Below, piece by piece: positions 43,725-55,165 of a stretch of 64,000 bases of DNA; within the stretch, counting starts at the first letter, position 1; each line of letters starts with the position of its first letter. Source of the DNA: Fragilaria crotonensis (taxonomy: Eukaryota > Bacillariophyta > Fragilariophyceae > Fragilariales > Fragilariaceae); contig JAKSYS010000179.1 in NCBI GenBank assembly GCA_022925895.1, forward strand, positions 1-64,000. The letters run 5' to 3'. The position numbers and the translations under genes are program-made. The notes below the pieces were generated by a model, which did no database searches, was not told the DNA's origin, and saw nothing but the letters and a program-made list of their open reading frames with translations.

Positions 43725-45803
43725 ATGACGACGCTACGAATGTTTGATTCCTTGTGCGACAACACCCTAACACATGTCCTATTCTTTCTAGACTTCCATT
43801 CCGCTGTGCGTGTCGCCAAGGTCACCTCCAAGGCATTATCCCAGCGCCTGGCAAACTGTACGCACGTATGGAAGGACGTTTTCCGTCGTCACTGCTTCGC
43901 GCCGTTTCCAGGCGGATGTGACGACTATCTTCAGGAATGCTACAGACGACGGCAACTGCTCCGAAATCTAATTGGTCAACAACGTCGTTCAAAAACAAGC
44001 TTTAACCTACCAAATCGTTATTTCTACTTCGTCCCTGTCACACCGGACGAGAACGATGAATGGGATATCGCCCCTCCGGTCGACTTTGACTGTCCCTCCT
44101 TCCTTCTTACCAGTCCTGGAACCTCGGGTGAACTTGTCTTTCTGGATCCATTCGATGGATCTCTGGTGGTTCAAGAATCGTGTCTTGACAATGCTGTAGC
44201 AAGTGACGAAGCCATGATGGAACAAGCAATGACAGATGCTGCGACGCTGATCAAGCATAGAGACACTTTGGGCCTCAAAGATCTAAAGGAAGAACACATT
44301 GCAGGTGCTGTGATTGAAGAGTCAGTTTATCGAAATCACAACATGGAACACTATCAACAGGAGCCTACTGCGGTCTTGATGGATTTAGGCGACTACTACA
44401 ATACCGACCTATCGCAATACTTTATTCTGCGTAGTAGAAGTCGACCTGGTGACAATCTGACACTGGGAGAGGACGAAGAAGTGGAAATTGACATGGTTGG
44501 CATTGAATCGAAGCCTATTTTAATGGGCGAGACCATTGTTGGAACAGCTGTGGCGGTTGGGCGAACCTTCTGCAGTGACGCGGATTCGTGGTCGTCGGAG
44601 CCCAAGGTTGTTTCGGAACTCATAGTCTGGAAGCGAGAAGAGGGCGGAGATTTCAACCAGCGATTTGTCTGTCGCGTTCGCAGCACTTACATCACTATGG
44701 ATATGGACCCCGTCTTTCAGCGAGTATATTTCGTGTTTCCTTTCAATGAAGGGCCTTTCCGTAGGTTTGATGCCGACCTTCACGATGAACACACAGACAA
44801 CGTGGATTTTAGTGGAGGCTGTCGAGTTGTGGCTGCCTATCCGCTGAGATCTTATCCTGACAAAGACAATGGTGACACCAGAGATTCCGGCCCGCAACAC
44901 TTTCCCAAGCCAGAATTCATCCTAAAATGCGACAATGCAGTGAGCGCCTTTGCAGTGACTCCAGGGGGCGAAATCGTCTTGGCATCCACCACAAAAGGGA
45001 CTATCGAAGTGTGGGAAACTGGAGACGTTGGATCTGGTGTAAAACGACTTCATGTGGTGGATGTCAAGCGAGCCCTGGCCACGAAAAGACAGGCATTCGA
45101 TGGAATGCCAACGTCTATGGAGTCCGCCGCGTCTGAAGAAGGCGAAATTAGGGATCGAGCAGCTGCGGCGCAGAGCCCGCTGTTGACTCCTCATCCATCT
45201 GGCGACCGCGACGGCGATGGCGGAATGGACGATGTACAGCCAGTTGCTATCGAGAGTGTCGTCAGCCCAATCGTAACGTCCTTCCATTTCCCTTCCCACT
45301 GTCAAATCGACAGCTGTGGATTCATGACTCTCAACCATATTCACGGCCAGGGATCGTGGTTGCTCTTTTGGACAAAGGAGAAGCGCTCGGGTTCCTTCGA
45401 AGCTAACACAACCATAGCATTGCCACTCTCATCTCGAAGAAAACCTTGCATCCACTACGACGGACGCCGTATTGTGGTTTTCGGACAAGATCACATCGGA
45501 ATGATTATTCTCGTGTATAGGGTTCTGAACTCATGGGAAGACCTGGGAGCTTTCGAAGACAAAGTCTTCAGCAAGGGCGACGAGGCTGCGGGGGTTCGAA
45601 ATCTCACTTCTCCGCATCGCGTCAAATTTGTCAATCGCATTCGCCACGGCGCTTTGGGAGGTATGCAATACTACGATTCAGCCTACATGACGGCCAATGA
45701 ACGTTTCATTGTTGTCAACACAAAGACTGGTAACCTGCTCGGTGGAGGATCCACGCCATGTACTGATGGTTTGTTGGTGCTTGACCTAGAGGAATTGCCT
45801 TAG
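43725..45803 (+). CDS. F-box-like protein with beta-propeller-like C-terminus
   Basis: A single exon of 692 codons. The N-terminus, FDSLCDNTLTHVLFFLDFHSAVRVAKVTSKALS, fits an F-box, which would dock to SKP1 in an SCF ubiquitin ligase. The rest is beta-rich with short strands ending in W or V and phrases such as LIVWKREEGG, GTIEVWETGD and LLFWTKEKR, which resemble blades of a propeller that would bind substrate. An acidic, low-complexity loop lies around residues 465-510. No signal peptide or membrane helix. The start is the first ATG after an in-frame-stop-rich leader. The substrate is unknown. Confidence 0.65.
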   Translation: MTTLRMFDSLCDNTLTHVLFFLDFHSAVRVAKVTSKALSQRLANCTHVWKDVFRRHCFAPFPGGCDDYLQECYRRRQLLRNLIGQQRRSKTSFNLPNRYFYFVPVTPDENDEWDIAPPVDFDCPSFLLTSPGTSGELVFLDPFDGSLVVQESCLDNAVASDEAMMEQAMTDAATLIKHRDTLGLKDLKEEHIAGAVIEESVYRNHNMEHYQQEPTAVLMDLGDYYNTDLSQYFILRSRSRPGDNLTLGEDEEVEIDMVGIESKPILMGETIVGTAVAVGRTFCSDADSWSSEPKVVSELIVWKREEGGDFNQRFVCRVRSTYITMDMDPVFQRVYFVFPFNEGPFRRFDADLHDEHTDNVDFSGGCRVVAAYPLRSYPDKDNGDTRDSGPQHFPKPEFILKCDNAVSAFAVTPGGEIVLASTTKGTIEVWETGDVGSGVKRLHVVDVKRALATKRQAFDGMPTSMESAASEEGEIRDRAAAAQSPLLTPHPSGDRDGDGGMDDVQPVAIESVVSPIVTSFHFPSHCQIDSCGFMTLNHIHGQGSWLLFWTKEKRSGSFEANTTIALPLSSRRKPCIHYDGRRIVVFGQDHIGMIILVYRVLNSWEDLGAFEDKVFSKGDEAAGVRNLTSPHRVKFVNRIRHGALGGMQYYDSAYMTANERFIVVNTKTGNLLGGGSTPCTDGLLVLDLEELP

Positions 45804-47349
45804 CAATAGTGCTGCCAGAACAATGATTTCGAAGGCAAGGATCGAGCGAGGAGTTGAATGCAGGCAACTCGGAGTAGAGAGAAAGTGCTCCTGCTCAATT
45901 ACATGCTTCTGAGGACGATAACAATACAAAACGAGTGAGACACAAATGAAATGTTCATTAGAGTTGAAACGACAGGACTTGAACACTCCCCTCAGCTCTC
46001 ATAATCCTTGAAATTCATTAGCCGACTGGGTACTAGGTAGTCTAAACTGCCTTCGCCAGTCCCCTACTAGAAAAGGATCCTCTTGCTATCAAACCTTCCC
46101 CAACCGTAGGGGTCGATGTGCAGCAAACAAGGGCCTCTCAAATGTCATGCTTTCATCATCGGGGTGCGTCATCTTGAAACAGCGAATGTGCGCATTGAGT
46201 GCTTGATTGTCTCATCGCAACGTACCTCGCATTTTCAAAGGTGTCTCGGTGCTCTTCTGGGACTACCAGGTAGTGCGATTGTTATGTTTGATGCAAAGCA
46301 ACATCTGTCGGCGCTAGGCAACACCCACCCTCACATGCATCAGTGATAATCACTTCGCTTTGGTGCCGTAGTAGCAGTGTTCAGCTTCAAGCTGCACTGT
46401 CGTATTTCATCGGTAAGATGGTACTGCAGTACAGTCCGAGCAACAATTCCACCTACTGTACCAAGTTCTGTACTGGTTTACCATTATACTGTACTGGAAC
46501 CCAAGAACGTAGTACTGGAGGTTCCGGAATTTCTGCTTTTATCCTAAGTATTTCTTCTACAGGACTTTTTGTGTATCAGATTGCCACGCGAAACGGACAA
46601 AATAGACTGATCGATTTGGTTGGAGCCTGTTGGTATTCGTAGGTGCTCAAGTACAATGGACAATTATCATTTTCTGATTAGACGGATTTTATTATAGAAG
46701 AAGAAAGTCCGCAGATTTCTTTCTCCTAATTTCTTTCTTCTACTTAAGCAAATTGAAGCTTCTTCAATTTTCTTCTAGTTTCTCCCTTTTTCTCCTTTTT
46801 TCTAAACAGCTTCTCCTATTTTCTCCCTTTTGCTTCCTTTCGCTTACTACGTTGCAAGTCGTAGTAGAATTTAATTTCGTTGATACGAACTCGAACATAT
46901 AATACGTGTCGTACATAAAATTCAACTTTGAGCTGCGAGGTATACACTGCTTTAAAAGCCTATTTTGGACCATGCCACACACTTTTCCAAATGAGCGAGT
47001 AGAGCTTCTCTCTTTTTTCTTCCTTTTTCTCCTTTTTTCTTCACGGAATTTTTTCTTTCTTCCTTTCTCTTCTTTTTTCTTCCAGATTTTTTCCTTTCTT
47101 CCTTTTACTTGCTTTTTCTTCCGGGGTTTCTATGAATGTATATAGAACTTGCATATGAATCGATGGACTTGTTTTGCTCATCACGTTTTCAATTTCGGTT
47201 GATGTCCTAGGTTATCACGTCATGGCACGCAGAAAAAAAGAAACGGTTTTGAAAAAAGTCCTTAAACATGAAAGAAAAACTAGTCCGAAAGCAAATATTC
47301 CGGGACCTCCTGGTACTGTACTCCGAGGTGGACCACTTAGATTTGAACA
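45804..47349. other. Intergenic with two pyrimidine-rich tracts
   Basis: No gene. Two pyrimidine-rich tracts (about 46720-46850 and 47007-47130) are built of TTCTTTCTCC/CTTTTTTCTTCC words and are separated by about 160 bp of ordinary sequence. Frames through them (FFFLFLLF peptides) are artefacts. Confidence 0.6.
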
Positions 47350-48094
47350 GTACCAGTTAAAAATGGCTTTGAGCCCTTAAAAAAAATTGAGCCACTAAAT
47401 GGTGTAATTTTCACGACGTCTACAAAAAAGGTACTCAATATCATTTTGACTACTTCTTCACATACGGCAATGATGTTCCTTGCGATGTGGAGCTACGTTC
47501 CTTTGCTGTGCAAAACAGGCATTTTGGAAGCCGGGGTTTTGCTAACCGCACTGGACGATGGCACCTCGGAGATTTTGCACATCTCAAATTTTCCACCATT
47601 GAGCCGGGCCACCAATTTAATGTAGACATACCACACAGTATTTTTTTTAATGCTTGCGAGAAATATAGACAACAGCTTAACTGTAGTTTTCGCGCCATGT
47701 ACTTTTTATGTGATGAATTACATCATGTTTTGGCGTGATACCTATGTGCGACGTAGAATCAGCGTAGCAGTACAAAGAAATTGGGTGAAGACGATAATGA
47801 AATCATGTTGAATGGAGTAAAAAAACTCAACGGACAATTATTGAAAAATATTCAGGTATGAATATAAATCAGTAAATTGCTTAGAGCCATTAAACCGAGA
47901 ACGACGCTTGTAGAAGCATCAATATCTTCATGAATTCTTTGTCCAGTATAGAAATGATTCAACCATGTGGTAGCATAAAGCATGATCGACATGTGTGGCA
48001 CTTGAAGTTAATTGCATTGCATCGGATTGTCATTGAGAACTTTTTAGTCCAACATGGTGTTTTTTAATGACTCAAAGCCATTTTTAACTGGTAC
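47350..48094. mobile_element. 745 bp element with terminal inverted repeats
   Basis: The 24 bp word beginning GTACCAGTTAAAAATGG and ending GCTTTGAG occurs at 47350-47373 and inverted at 48071-48094. Inside, the plus-strand frame to 47738 (FAVQNRHFGSRGFANRTGR...) is vaguely like the C-terminal part of a cut-and-paste transposase (PiggyBac-like phrasing) but too weak to call. A related end is present near 59543. The element is probably non-autonomous. Flanking GTAC may be part of the repeat or a duplication. Confidence 0.7.
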
Positions 48095-48411
48095 CTGGAG
48101 TACTACAGTACTACACTGGTAAAAGTACTACGAGGTGCGAATTGTGCCCATAGGGGGCATAGCGTACTGGTTCTAGTACCAGTGCTGTATTTCTTGGCCA
48201 GCATCCACCAATGAAGTATAGGCGACTACCATTCGTACTTCAGTACGAGTAACAGGTAGCACTCCTTTATCCTGTACAGTATGCATGCTGTATGTGAGTA
48301 GATGTGCAACATCCAACAAAAGCCGACAAGACGATTGTCTCGTCCTCATTTTGATTCTGACTCTCCTGTCAATCACCTTAATCGCTCCAGTATATACATC
48401 ATCATTATTCA

Positions 48412-48963
48412 ATGTTTTACGTCAAGGAACTGGAGCATGAGATTGTGTTGGAACCGATGCACTTCGGCCAAAAGCTTCGATCTACGATTGTCCGTCTCTT
48501 GAAGGAGGAGGTTGAAGGCCTGGCCCTGGCTAACTATGGTTACGTCGTGAACGTCATTGAAGTTAAGGAGGAGCAGATCCGTTTTGGAATCATCGAATAC
48601 GATACTGGCGATGTCGTCTTTGATGTGAAATACACGGCACTTCTATTGCGGCCTTTTATCAATGAAGTTTTGGATGCGACCGTGTCCATCTGCTCGCCCT
48701 TGGGTTTCTTCGCTTTTGTCGGCCCTTTGCGAATCTTTGTTTCAAAGCATTCCATGCCGGAAGACATGATGAATGGCTTTGATGGAGACAAAGATGCATG
48801 GGTGTCTGATGACAAAGAAGTCATAATTACGGCGGGCTGTGGAATTCGCGTCCGCATCAAGGGGCGAACGGTTGAGCAGGGGAATATTTCGGCGATTGCA
48901 ACAATTAAAGACAACTACTTGGGTCTTATTGATGATGGGAGTGGGGATAATACAGATCAATAG
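48412..48963 (+). CDS. RPB7: RNA polymerase II subunit RPB7
   Basis: RPB7 pairs with RPB4 as the stalk of RNA polymerase II and binds nascent RNA. It is a single exon of 183 codons (human and yeast about 171-172). The N-terminal RNP-like half starts MFYVKELEHEIVLEPMHFG and contains VEGLALANYGYVVNV. The C-terminal OB/S1 fold includes FGIIEYDTGDVVFDVKYTALLLRPF, FAFVGPLRIFVSKHSMP and AIATIKDNYLGLI. The start is the first ATG. It is convergent with the FKBP gene, with 41 bp between stops. This is a clean frame, in contrast to several neighbours. Confidence 0.95.
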   Translation: MFYVKELEHEIVLEPMHFGQKLRSTIVRLLKEEVEGLALANYGYVVNVIEVKEEQIRFGIIEYDTGDVVFDVKYTALLLRPFINEVLDATVSICSPLGFFAFVGPLRIFVSKHSMPEDMMNGFDGDKDAWVSDDKEVIITAGCGIRVRIKGRTVEQGNISAIATIKDNYLGLIDDGSGDNTDQ

Positions 48964-49004
48964 TAAAAGTTTCAAGTGTGAGAGTCTGTGCTTTCTATTC
49001 TATT

Positions 49005-49826
49005 TTAGGAGACTTTAAACAATTCAACCTCAAACTTGAGTGTAGCTCCTGGTGGAATGGTATCTCCACTCCCAGCTTCGCCGTACGCCAAATCACTTGG
49101 GATAACAAGCGTAGCCTTACCACCCTCCTTCATCAAGGCAAGTCCCTCCTGCCATCCTTGAATGACACCAGAGAGTGGGAAGGAGATCGTTTGCCCGCGA
49201 TCGACCGACGAGTCGAAGACAGTACCATCAGTCAGGGTGCCGTGATAGTGAACTTCCACCATATTCGAAGTCGTTGGTTGCTTTCCAGTACCCTCTACCA
49301 TGGAGTAGTAAACTAGTCCAGAGTCAAGCTTGATCGCTTCTTCGGTGCAGTCCAAGAAGTTGGCGATAAACTCAGCCCCCTCTTTCTTGACAATTTCAAC
49401 AATATTTGCAGTACGCTCTGAAAGGATCTTGTTGAGTTGAGGTCCATACTTCATCAAAATAACGCGATCATCAGTAATGGACGTTCCGCGGAGTTGATCG
49501 GCGAAGGCTTCCAAGAGAATTTCCATTTCATCCTCTTCAAGCAAGGTTTTCAAGTTTCCCTGGCCACCAACTTGCATCGCTAGATTGGTACCAAGGGCGT
49601 AGAAGGGCATCTTATCATCGGGATATGGCATGGGAACGTCCGACATGAAGCGCGCAGTGGACGCCTAACATGGGAAAAGGGTGAGTCTGTGTCAGGATCC
49701 GATTAGCGCAAGAAAGGTTGCGGTTCGGATACGTACTCGAATCCCGAACTTGGCAGCCGATGAAAAGGCGGTCGCAACACGCGGTGCAGAAAGAAGAGTG
49801 AAAAGGCTCATTGCAGTGATGCGCAT
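49005..49826 (-). CDS. FKBP-type peptidyl-prolyl isomerase, probably plastid-targeted
   Basis: Two exons (49826-49737 and 49664-49005) flank a 72 bp intron GTACGT...TTAG, phase 0, giving 249 residues. Exon 1 encodes a signal peptide-like MRITAMSLFTLLSAPRVATAF followed by SSAAKFG. The A|F site fits diatom plastid import. The mature N-terminus resembles the dimerisation domain of Mip/FkpA proteins. The FKBP fold follows: VEVHYHGTLTDGTVFDSS, SGVIQGWQEGL and PSDLAYGEAGSG...IPPGATLKFEVEL, with the active-site aromatics present. It probably folds thylakoid or stromal proteins. Without exon 1 the protein would seem cytosolic. Confidence 0.9.
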
Positions 49827-50626
49827 TTCTATTTCACACTCAAGCTGGATAGAACCCACTTGATAAGATTTTTGTTGTGTGGATCTCTAAAACTGGCATT
49901 CAGAGTCCCGATTCATCAGTTTGATGGAGGAGGAAAGCAGATGCTGACACATCCTCTTTAGACTCAACCTTAATGAGTTGATGGTTGACGCCTGTTAGTG
50001 CGTGCCGTGTGAGAGCCGAGGCCAGGTGGAACGTGGACCTCAAACAAGTTGCTTGGGTTATCGGTTGTCACATTATCACTGATAAGGTTAGTGTTAAACG
50101 GGTATTCCAATGAAAAATGGACGTTCAATATGCAAAGCTACATAAACAAATAACTTTTAATGATAAGTTCGAGCAACGGCAATTTCGTGACAAATCAATT
50201 CCGTTCCCAGCATATGTTCTGAGCTCATACCCGCCAACTCACTATGTTGTACCTCTTGTCGATATTCAAATCGGAAGGTTGAGTATATGTACATGGAGAA
50301 GTAGTACCTGAGTACTTCTTAAGCCTCAGGACTCAGGATCCCAGGTTTTGCGTTGTGGTTGAATTCCTCATTCAGCTCCTTTGTTTACCTGGGTTACAGT
50401 CCACAGACATCGTTGTGACTCACATCAGCAGATTACATTCAAAAGCAGGAAGCCTTGTCGATCAATAAAGTGGTACCAGGTAGGTGATAGTAAAGGGCGT
50501 TGCGATTTGATGATCGGATTGGAAGATCGTCTAGGAGAATCATGTTGGTGAAGCAGCTCTTAATTTTATTCTCACAAATCGTTTATTCTATTTTTCCAGT
50601 CTGGAAAAACTGTCAGTAGCTCATCT
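49827..50626. other. Divergent intergenic region, FKBP / armadillo gene
   Basis: No convincing gene. The short frame 50117-50311 is probably chance. A TTTTTCCAG just before 50601 could be the acceptor of a 5' UTR intron of the armadillo gene. Confidence 0.4.
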
Positions 50627-53600
50627 ATGTCATTCTTCGGAATCCGATTCGGCGGTGGTGACGATCAAGTTGCCGATTCGATTCCCGAAACTCCTACCAC
50701 AGTCCCCAACGCAGCTACTGGTGAATCGGAATCAAATGTGCAAGCTCAAAGTTTCCGTATTAGTTCGGAAAGTGACGGCGAACGCGAAATGACGCAGGAG
50801 GAAGTGAACAAGCTAGTGCACGAAGCTCTCCGTCGTGCCCGCAGAGCGACCTCGAACAAGGAAGGAAGGGAAGATACCCCACTGAGTGCCTCCTCTACTC
50901 CCACATCGCATAAGAGTGCTTCTACCAGGAGTCCTCCTTCACGGTATCGCCTGCCTCAAACGGTGCTCGCTTCAGACTCCGATCCCAGCCAGAGACACAC
51001 GGACGCGCTCCTCTCGCCTACCATGGATTCGTTGATTGGATCGATCGGTAATAGCCATAGTATGATGAGCACCAATTCGAGTGATTCTGTCTTGAGAAAA
51101 GTAGAGGAAGAGATTCAAGCCGCTAGGAAAGCTGCGCTTGATACGACCAGAAGGCTCCGCACTTTGTCTGCAGCGTCGCAAAGCTTTGACCAACCTTATG
51201 AGGTCGCCCTATCACCGACGGCTGAACTCATGGACATTCTTGATGACCACCTGGCTGATGACGAAGACTTGCGCACAATTCTGGATACAAACGACGACGA
51301 GGAACAAGGGAGTGTAGAAGTCCACATTTTGGATGACAATATATTTGAAATCGCACAGGAGGAGATGGAGGCAGAGTTTGCCGATACTCCCACCAAAGCT
51401 CCATCGTCAGTTCATGCGGTGGGGATGCCATTGCAAGATGAAGGCCCACGACTCCGACTCGGATACAACCCAGAACCCGTTACTGAAGGTAATGGTATCA
51501 CCTTAAGTCCACAAGATGTAATCAAGCAAACTGTGAAGCCAGTTGAACCGATCGAAAGAGTTGTAAACGAAGGCGTTGGTATTTCCGAATTATCTGTTGA
51601 AGCTCCACCAATCAAAGCTGCCAAGGGTCAATTTGGCGATATTCTAGATGAAAAGGTGCTTTCGCAATCGAATCTGGATTTCGAAGAGAAGAAGGTGGAT
51701 GATAGCAATTTAATTAACCCTTTATCGCCGAAGAATGAGCTCCTCAAGTCTGGAACGTCAGTCGAAGACGTTAAACATCCTGAAATTCCTGTACAAGAAG
51801 GAGTTGCAACCGAGCCAACAGCGGCGCGAGATGATACAGAGCTCATTGACGAAGAGGGTTTTGAGGCCGAAGATGTGTTGATTCAGTGGCGTTCAAGCGA
51901 GATTTCTAGCACCGACTTCGAAAGAGATCCGCAGTTGAATCCGTCTGACGAAAGTCAGGTAGGGCCGACTTTGGCTACCAACCCAACACGTAGCGATGGT
52001 GACAAAGAATCGGCTGTTGACAAGGAGGTTGCTACCTCCGCGGATCTACCTGACGACTTGCGAGAGGAAACGAAGTCTGACACTTCTTTGTTGAAGGACA
52101 GTTCTAGCGGCAAACAGACTGACTCTGAATTTACCGAAGTCACTGTGAGTGATGTCCCCCGCATTGGAAGTGACATCCTCGTACCCAAAGAGATGGACGA
52201 CCAAGGACCTGTGCAGGAAGTCGAAAGCGCAGAATCGGACTACACGGAAGAGACAGTATCTGATGCAGAAGAAAGTTCACAGATGGCGCACGAAGCGGTA
52301 TCTCATCAGGATGAGATGAAGGTCGTCGAGCAACCTCGTGACGCGCCAATCTCTGGGGAAGCCTCAACCCCGGATGAGCTCGTTTCAAATTTTGAAGGCG
52401 ATGTTGGAGGGCATGACGCTGACGATGATTCCGAGTACACTGAGGAGACTGTACATGATGAGATGGAAACAGATCAGAGTCCCGCCGAGCCTGCGTCGTA
52501 TTTGGAAGAGGTGAAGGGTCTCACTATGTCAGAGAACGACGCAGCGGCCTTGACCCCAGAAAATTCGGTTGAAGAGGACGGCGTTAAGAGCCGACCGCAA
52601 ACCGGCGTTCCTTCCGTGCTGCAGCCTGTTGATGTTGTGCCGAAAATTTCAGATACATACCGGATCCCTTTTCACTCAGCTAACCCGACAGATCAGCAAT
52701 CACCACACACTGCGAAGTCGGACAGCTCGACGTTGCTTCTCGCACCAACAACTGACAAGCTTCATTTCAGACACCCGTATCCGTATCCGCCCCCGCTACC
52801 GAAACCACGCCCTGCATCGGTCATCATCCAAGAACATCGATTAGGCGTTCCAGAGCCTTTCACGAAGTGGTTCCGTACTACACCCGAGCTTGAAAAGCTT
52901 TTCATGGCGGCTCGCGATGATTCTCTGCAACGCAGAAGCAATGCTTGCGGTGCACTCAAGGTTCTGTCGCAAAAGAGAAAGAATCAAGTGGCGCTGGTAC
53001 GGACGGCAGGTTTTCTTGACTCGTTAGTGTTTGCTATTGCTGCTCGCATTCCCAACACCCTTGAGACAGACATTGCCCTTGATGCGAGGGGGCGTGCTGT
53101 TTCGACCCTTTTGAACGTGGCAGAACCGAAAGGAAACCGCCAGGTGATTCTTGCACATGATGGCGTTGCTGCGTGCCTAGTAAAGGTAGTCAACGAGGAT
53201 CTTGGTGAGGCAAGAGTCCAAGCTTGCGCGGCAATCGCAACGCTTGCCAAAACACCATTGAATCGGGAGTTCTTGGCGACTGTGCCAGGTCTTCTGGATA
53301 CCCTGGCTTTGGTCCTCCTCGGCTCCATTGATGGTGAGGAATCTGTAGGACCTGAGGATACCGAGGATCGGAAGGGATCAGCTGAAGATAGTGTCGATCT
53401 CGACAGCGACGACGACACAACTTCCGCTGGACTTTCCAATTCATCGTCGACCCTCGAAGACGATGGAACTCACGACGATGGGACGCATGATGATGGAACG
53501 CGCGATGATGGAACTCATGACGACTCCACTCAGGGTGACGAAAACACGCATTCTGATGATACTTCAACTCGCCACGACGAGGAGCATATATCCGTTGGTG

Positions 53601-54432
53601 TCTCATCTTCTGTGTCGTCAACTCAGCCTCCAGAAAAGGGTCGCCCTAAGCAGAAATCAATTCGCGACGAAAAGCACGACCTACATGACCTCTTCCTCAA
53701 GCAGGCAAGAGTGAATGCATGCGCTGCATTAATGCACTTGTCAAAGCACTGCGCGGTATCGGTAAGTCTTGCCGACTTCAGTTCTGATATTCGTATGTCT
53801 CAATAAGACTTTTGTCTCACTCCGTCGTTTGTGTCCTTCAGAACTGCTTGGCTGGGAACCCTCTCCTGGTGAAGAGTCTTGTTGAGGTATCGATTGAGTT
53901 TGAAAATCCGATCCACACCAAATGCATCGAGCTGGTTTGCAATCTTACGAGATTCCCTGCGAATGCAGCTCGTCTCGCACGTAACGCTGCTTTGCTGGAT
54001 GCGTTGATCAGGACCGGCAAGTCAAAGAACCTGGACGATAGGATATGGTCTATGAGATCCTTTCAGAACCTGGCTGCCGACTCCTCCAGCAAGGCGATAT
54101 TGGCCAACAGCCAGGTCCTTACCCTTTTGAGTATATGTTCTATGCGGAAAGACTACGACGAGCAGGTTGCTGCCGTGGCCGCTATATATAACCTGTCGAC
54201 TGAACCTGGCGCTGTGGTGCCTCTCACTAACACGCGCAATGTGGTGGCTACACTAGTCCACTTGGCTCACAATTCTGACACCACACCTGATGTTCGTGAA
54301 ATGGCCTGCGACTCCTTGGCAACAATTGGACTATGGCTCCAAACTTTAGCGGGATCGGGTGCTGTCCCGAAAGGTATCCCCAATGTTCTACTACCAACGC
54401 ACACGACGAGCGGCTGGCGAAGGTGGGATTAG
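50627..54432 (+). CDS. Armadillo/HEAT-repeat protein with long acidic N-terminus (paralogue 1)
   Basis: Exons 50627-53761 and 53842-54432 (80 bp intron GTAAGT...TTCAG, phase 0) give 1,241 residues. The first about 730 residues are acidic, Ser/Thr/Glu-rich and probably disordered, with repeated phrases SEYTEETV, SDYTEETV and SEFTEVTV. The C-terminal third is armadillo-like: RRSNACGALKVLSQKRKNQVAL, ARVQACAAIATLAKTPLNR, RVNACAALMHLSKHCAVS, IHTKCIELVCNLTRFPANA and ACDSLATIGLWLQ. A short DDGTHDDGTRDD repeat sits inside it near 53458-53520. No signal peptide. It is probably a scaffold protein, role unknown. It is paralogous to the gene at 56517-59131. Confidence 0.8.
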
Positions 54433-54518
54433 ACGACTTGCCATTACTTTTTCATTCATTATGGGACTAGTTAAAAGAGTTACGAAGTCTGTAGAAGTGA
54501 GTTTCCATTTCTGCCGAG

Positions 54519-54618
54519 GACACTTCCGCGTCCATATGTATGCTATTTGCCATCATTGTCCACACATCGACACTTCCGCGTCCATACGTATGTTATTTGT
54601 CCTCTTTGCCCACGTATC
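54519..54618. repeat. 50 bp tandem duplication at the 3' end of the acetyltransferase gene
   Basis: Two adjacent copies (54519-54568 and 54569-54618), each starting GACACTTCCGCGTCCATA, differ at about seven positions. The second copy contains the stop and last codons of the acetyltransferase on the minus strand. The first copy lies just beyond its stop, so the gene's 3' end has been duplicated. Confidence 0.85.
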
Positions 54619-55165
54619 GTAAAATTTTTGCCGGAACTCCGGCCACCACGACGTTGCTGGGAAAGCTCCTTGTAACAACTGCCCCTGCTCCCACGACGAC
54701 CCCGTCACCTAGAGTGACCCCGGGAATGATGGTCGAATTGGCGCCTAGCCAGCAATTGTTGCCCAGGGTTATCGGTGCCGTGGATTCAACACCAGCTGCT
54801 CTTGCGTCTGCTTCGAGGGGGTGTGTTGCAGCTGAAATCACTACGTGAGGTGCAAGGAGGCAGTTGTCACCAATTGTGACAAGATTGCAATCCAAGATTG
54901 TGCACCCATGATTGGCGTAGAATCCTTTTCCTACCTTGAGATTGTACCCATAGTCGCAGTGAAATGGAGATTCAAGAATTGCGTCGTCACGGCCAAGAAT
55001 TTGCGCCGCTAGTTCCTTGCGCCGCTCGATATCAAGTGGTGAGGTCTGGTTCAATTCGAAACAAAGGCTTTTCGCTCGGATGCGTTCCTGTGTGAGTTCT
55101 GGATCCCAAGCGTCGTATGCCTCGCCGGCAAGCATCTTTTCCTTTTCTGTTCGTTCCTCCTTCAT
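54593..55165 (-). CDS. Maltose/galactoside O-acetyltransferase-like hexapeptide protein
   Basis: Transfers acetyl from acetyl-CoA to sugars or similar acceptors; family LacA/Maa. From the first ATG at 55165 the protein has 190 residues, near the bacterial 183-203. It starts MKEERTEKEKMLAGEAYDAWDPEL, with MLAGEAY the typical family start. Next come the Maa N-domain (AKSLCFELNQTSP), then the left-handed beta-helix with NHGCTILDCNLVTIG, the catalytic His in ISAATHPL, WLGANSTIIPGVTLGDG and the C-terminal VVAGVPAKILR. A single exon with no targeting peptide. It looks bacterial in origin, as in many microbial eukaryotes. Function in this organism is unknown. Confidence 0.9.
   Translation of the reverse strand: MKEERTEKEKMLAGEAYDAWDPELTQERIRAKSLCFELNQTSPLDIERRKELAAQILGRDDAILESPFHCDYGYNLKVGKGFYANHGCTILDCNLVTIGDNCLLAPHVVISAATHPLEADARAAGVESTAPITLGNNCWLGANSTIIPGVTLGDGVVVGAGAVVTRSFPSNVVVAGVPAKILRYVGKEDK

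Noticed and set aside
46906-47145. Plus-strand frame rich in Phe/Leu/Ser suggesting a membrane protein
   Set aside because: It is the translation of the pyrimidine tract and has no consistent topology or start context.
49681-49863. Plus-strand 60-codon frame beside the FKBP gene
   Set aside because: It is antisense to the FKBP targeting exon and intron, which are supported by splice sites and a signal peptide.
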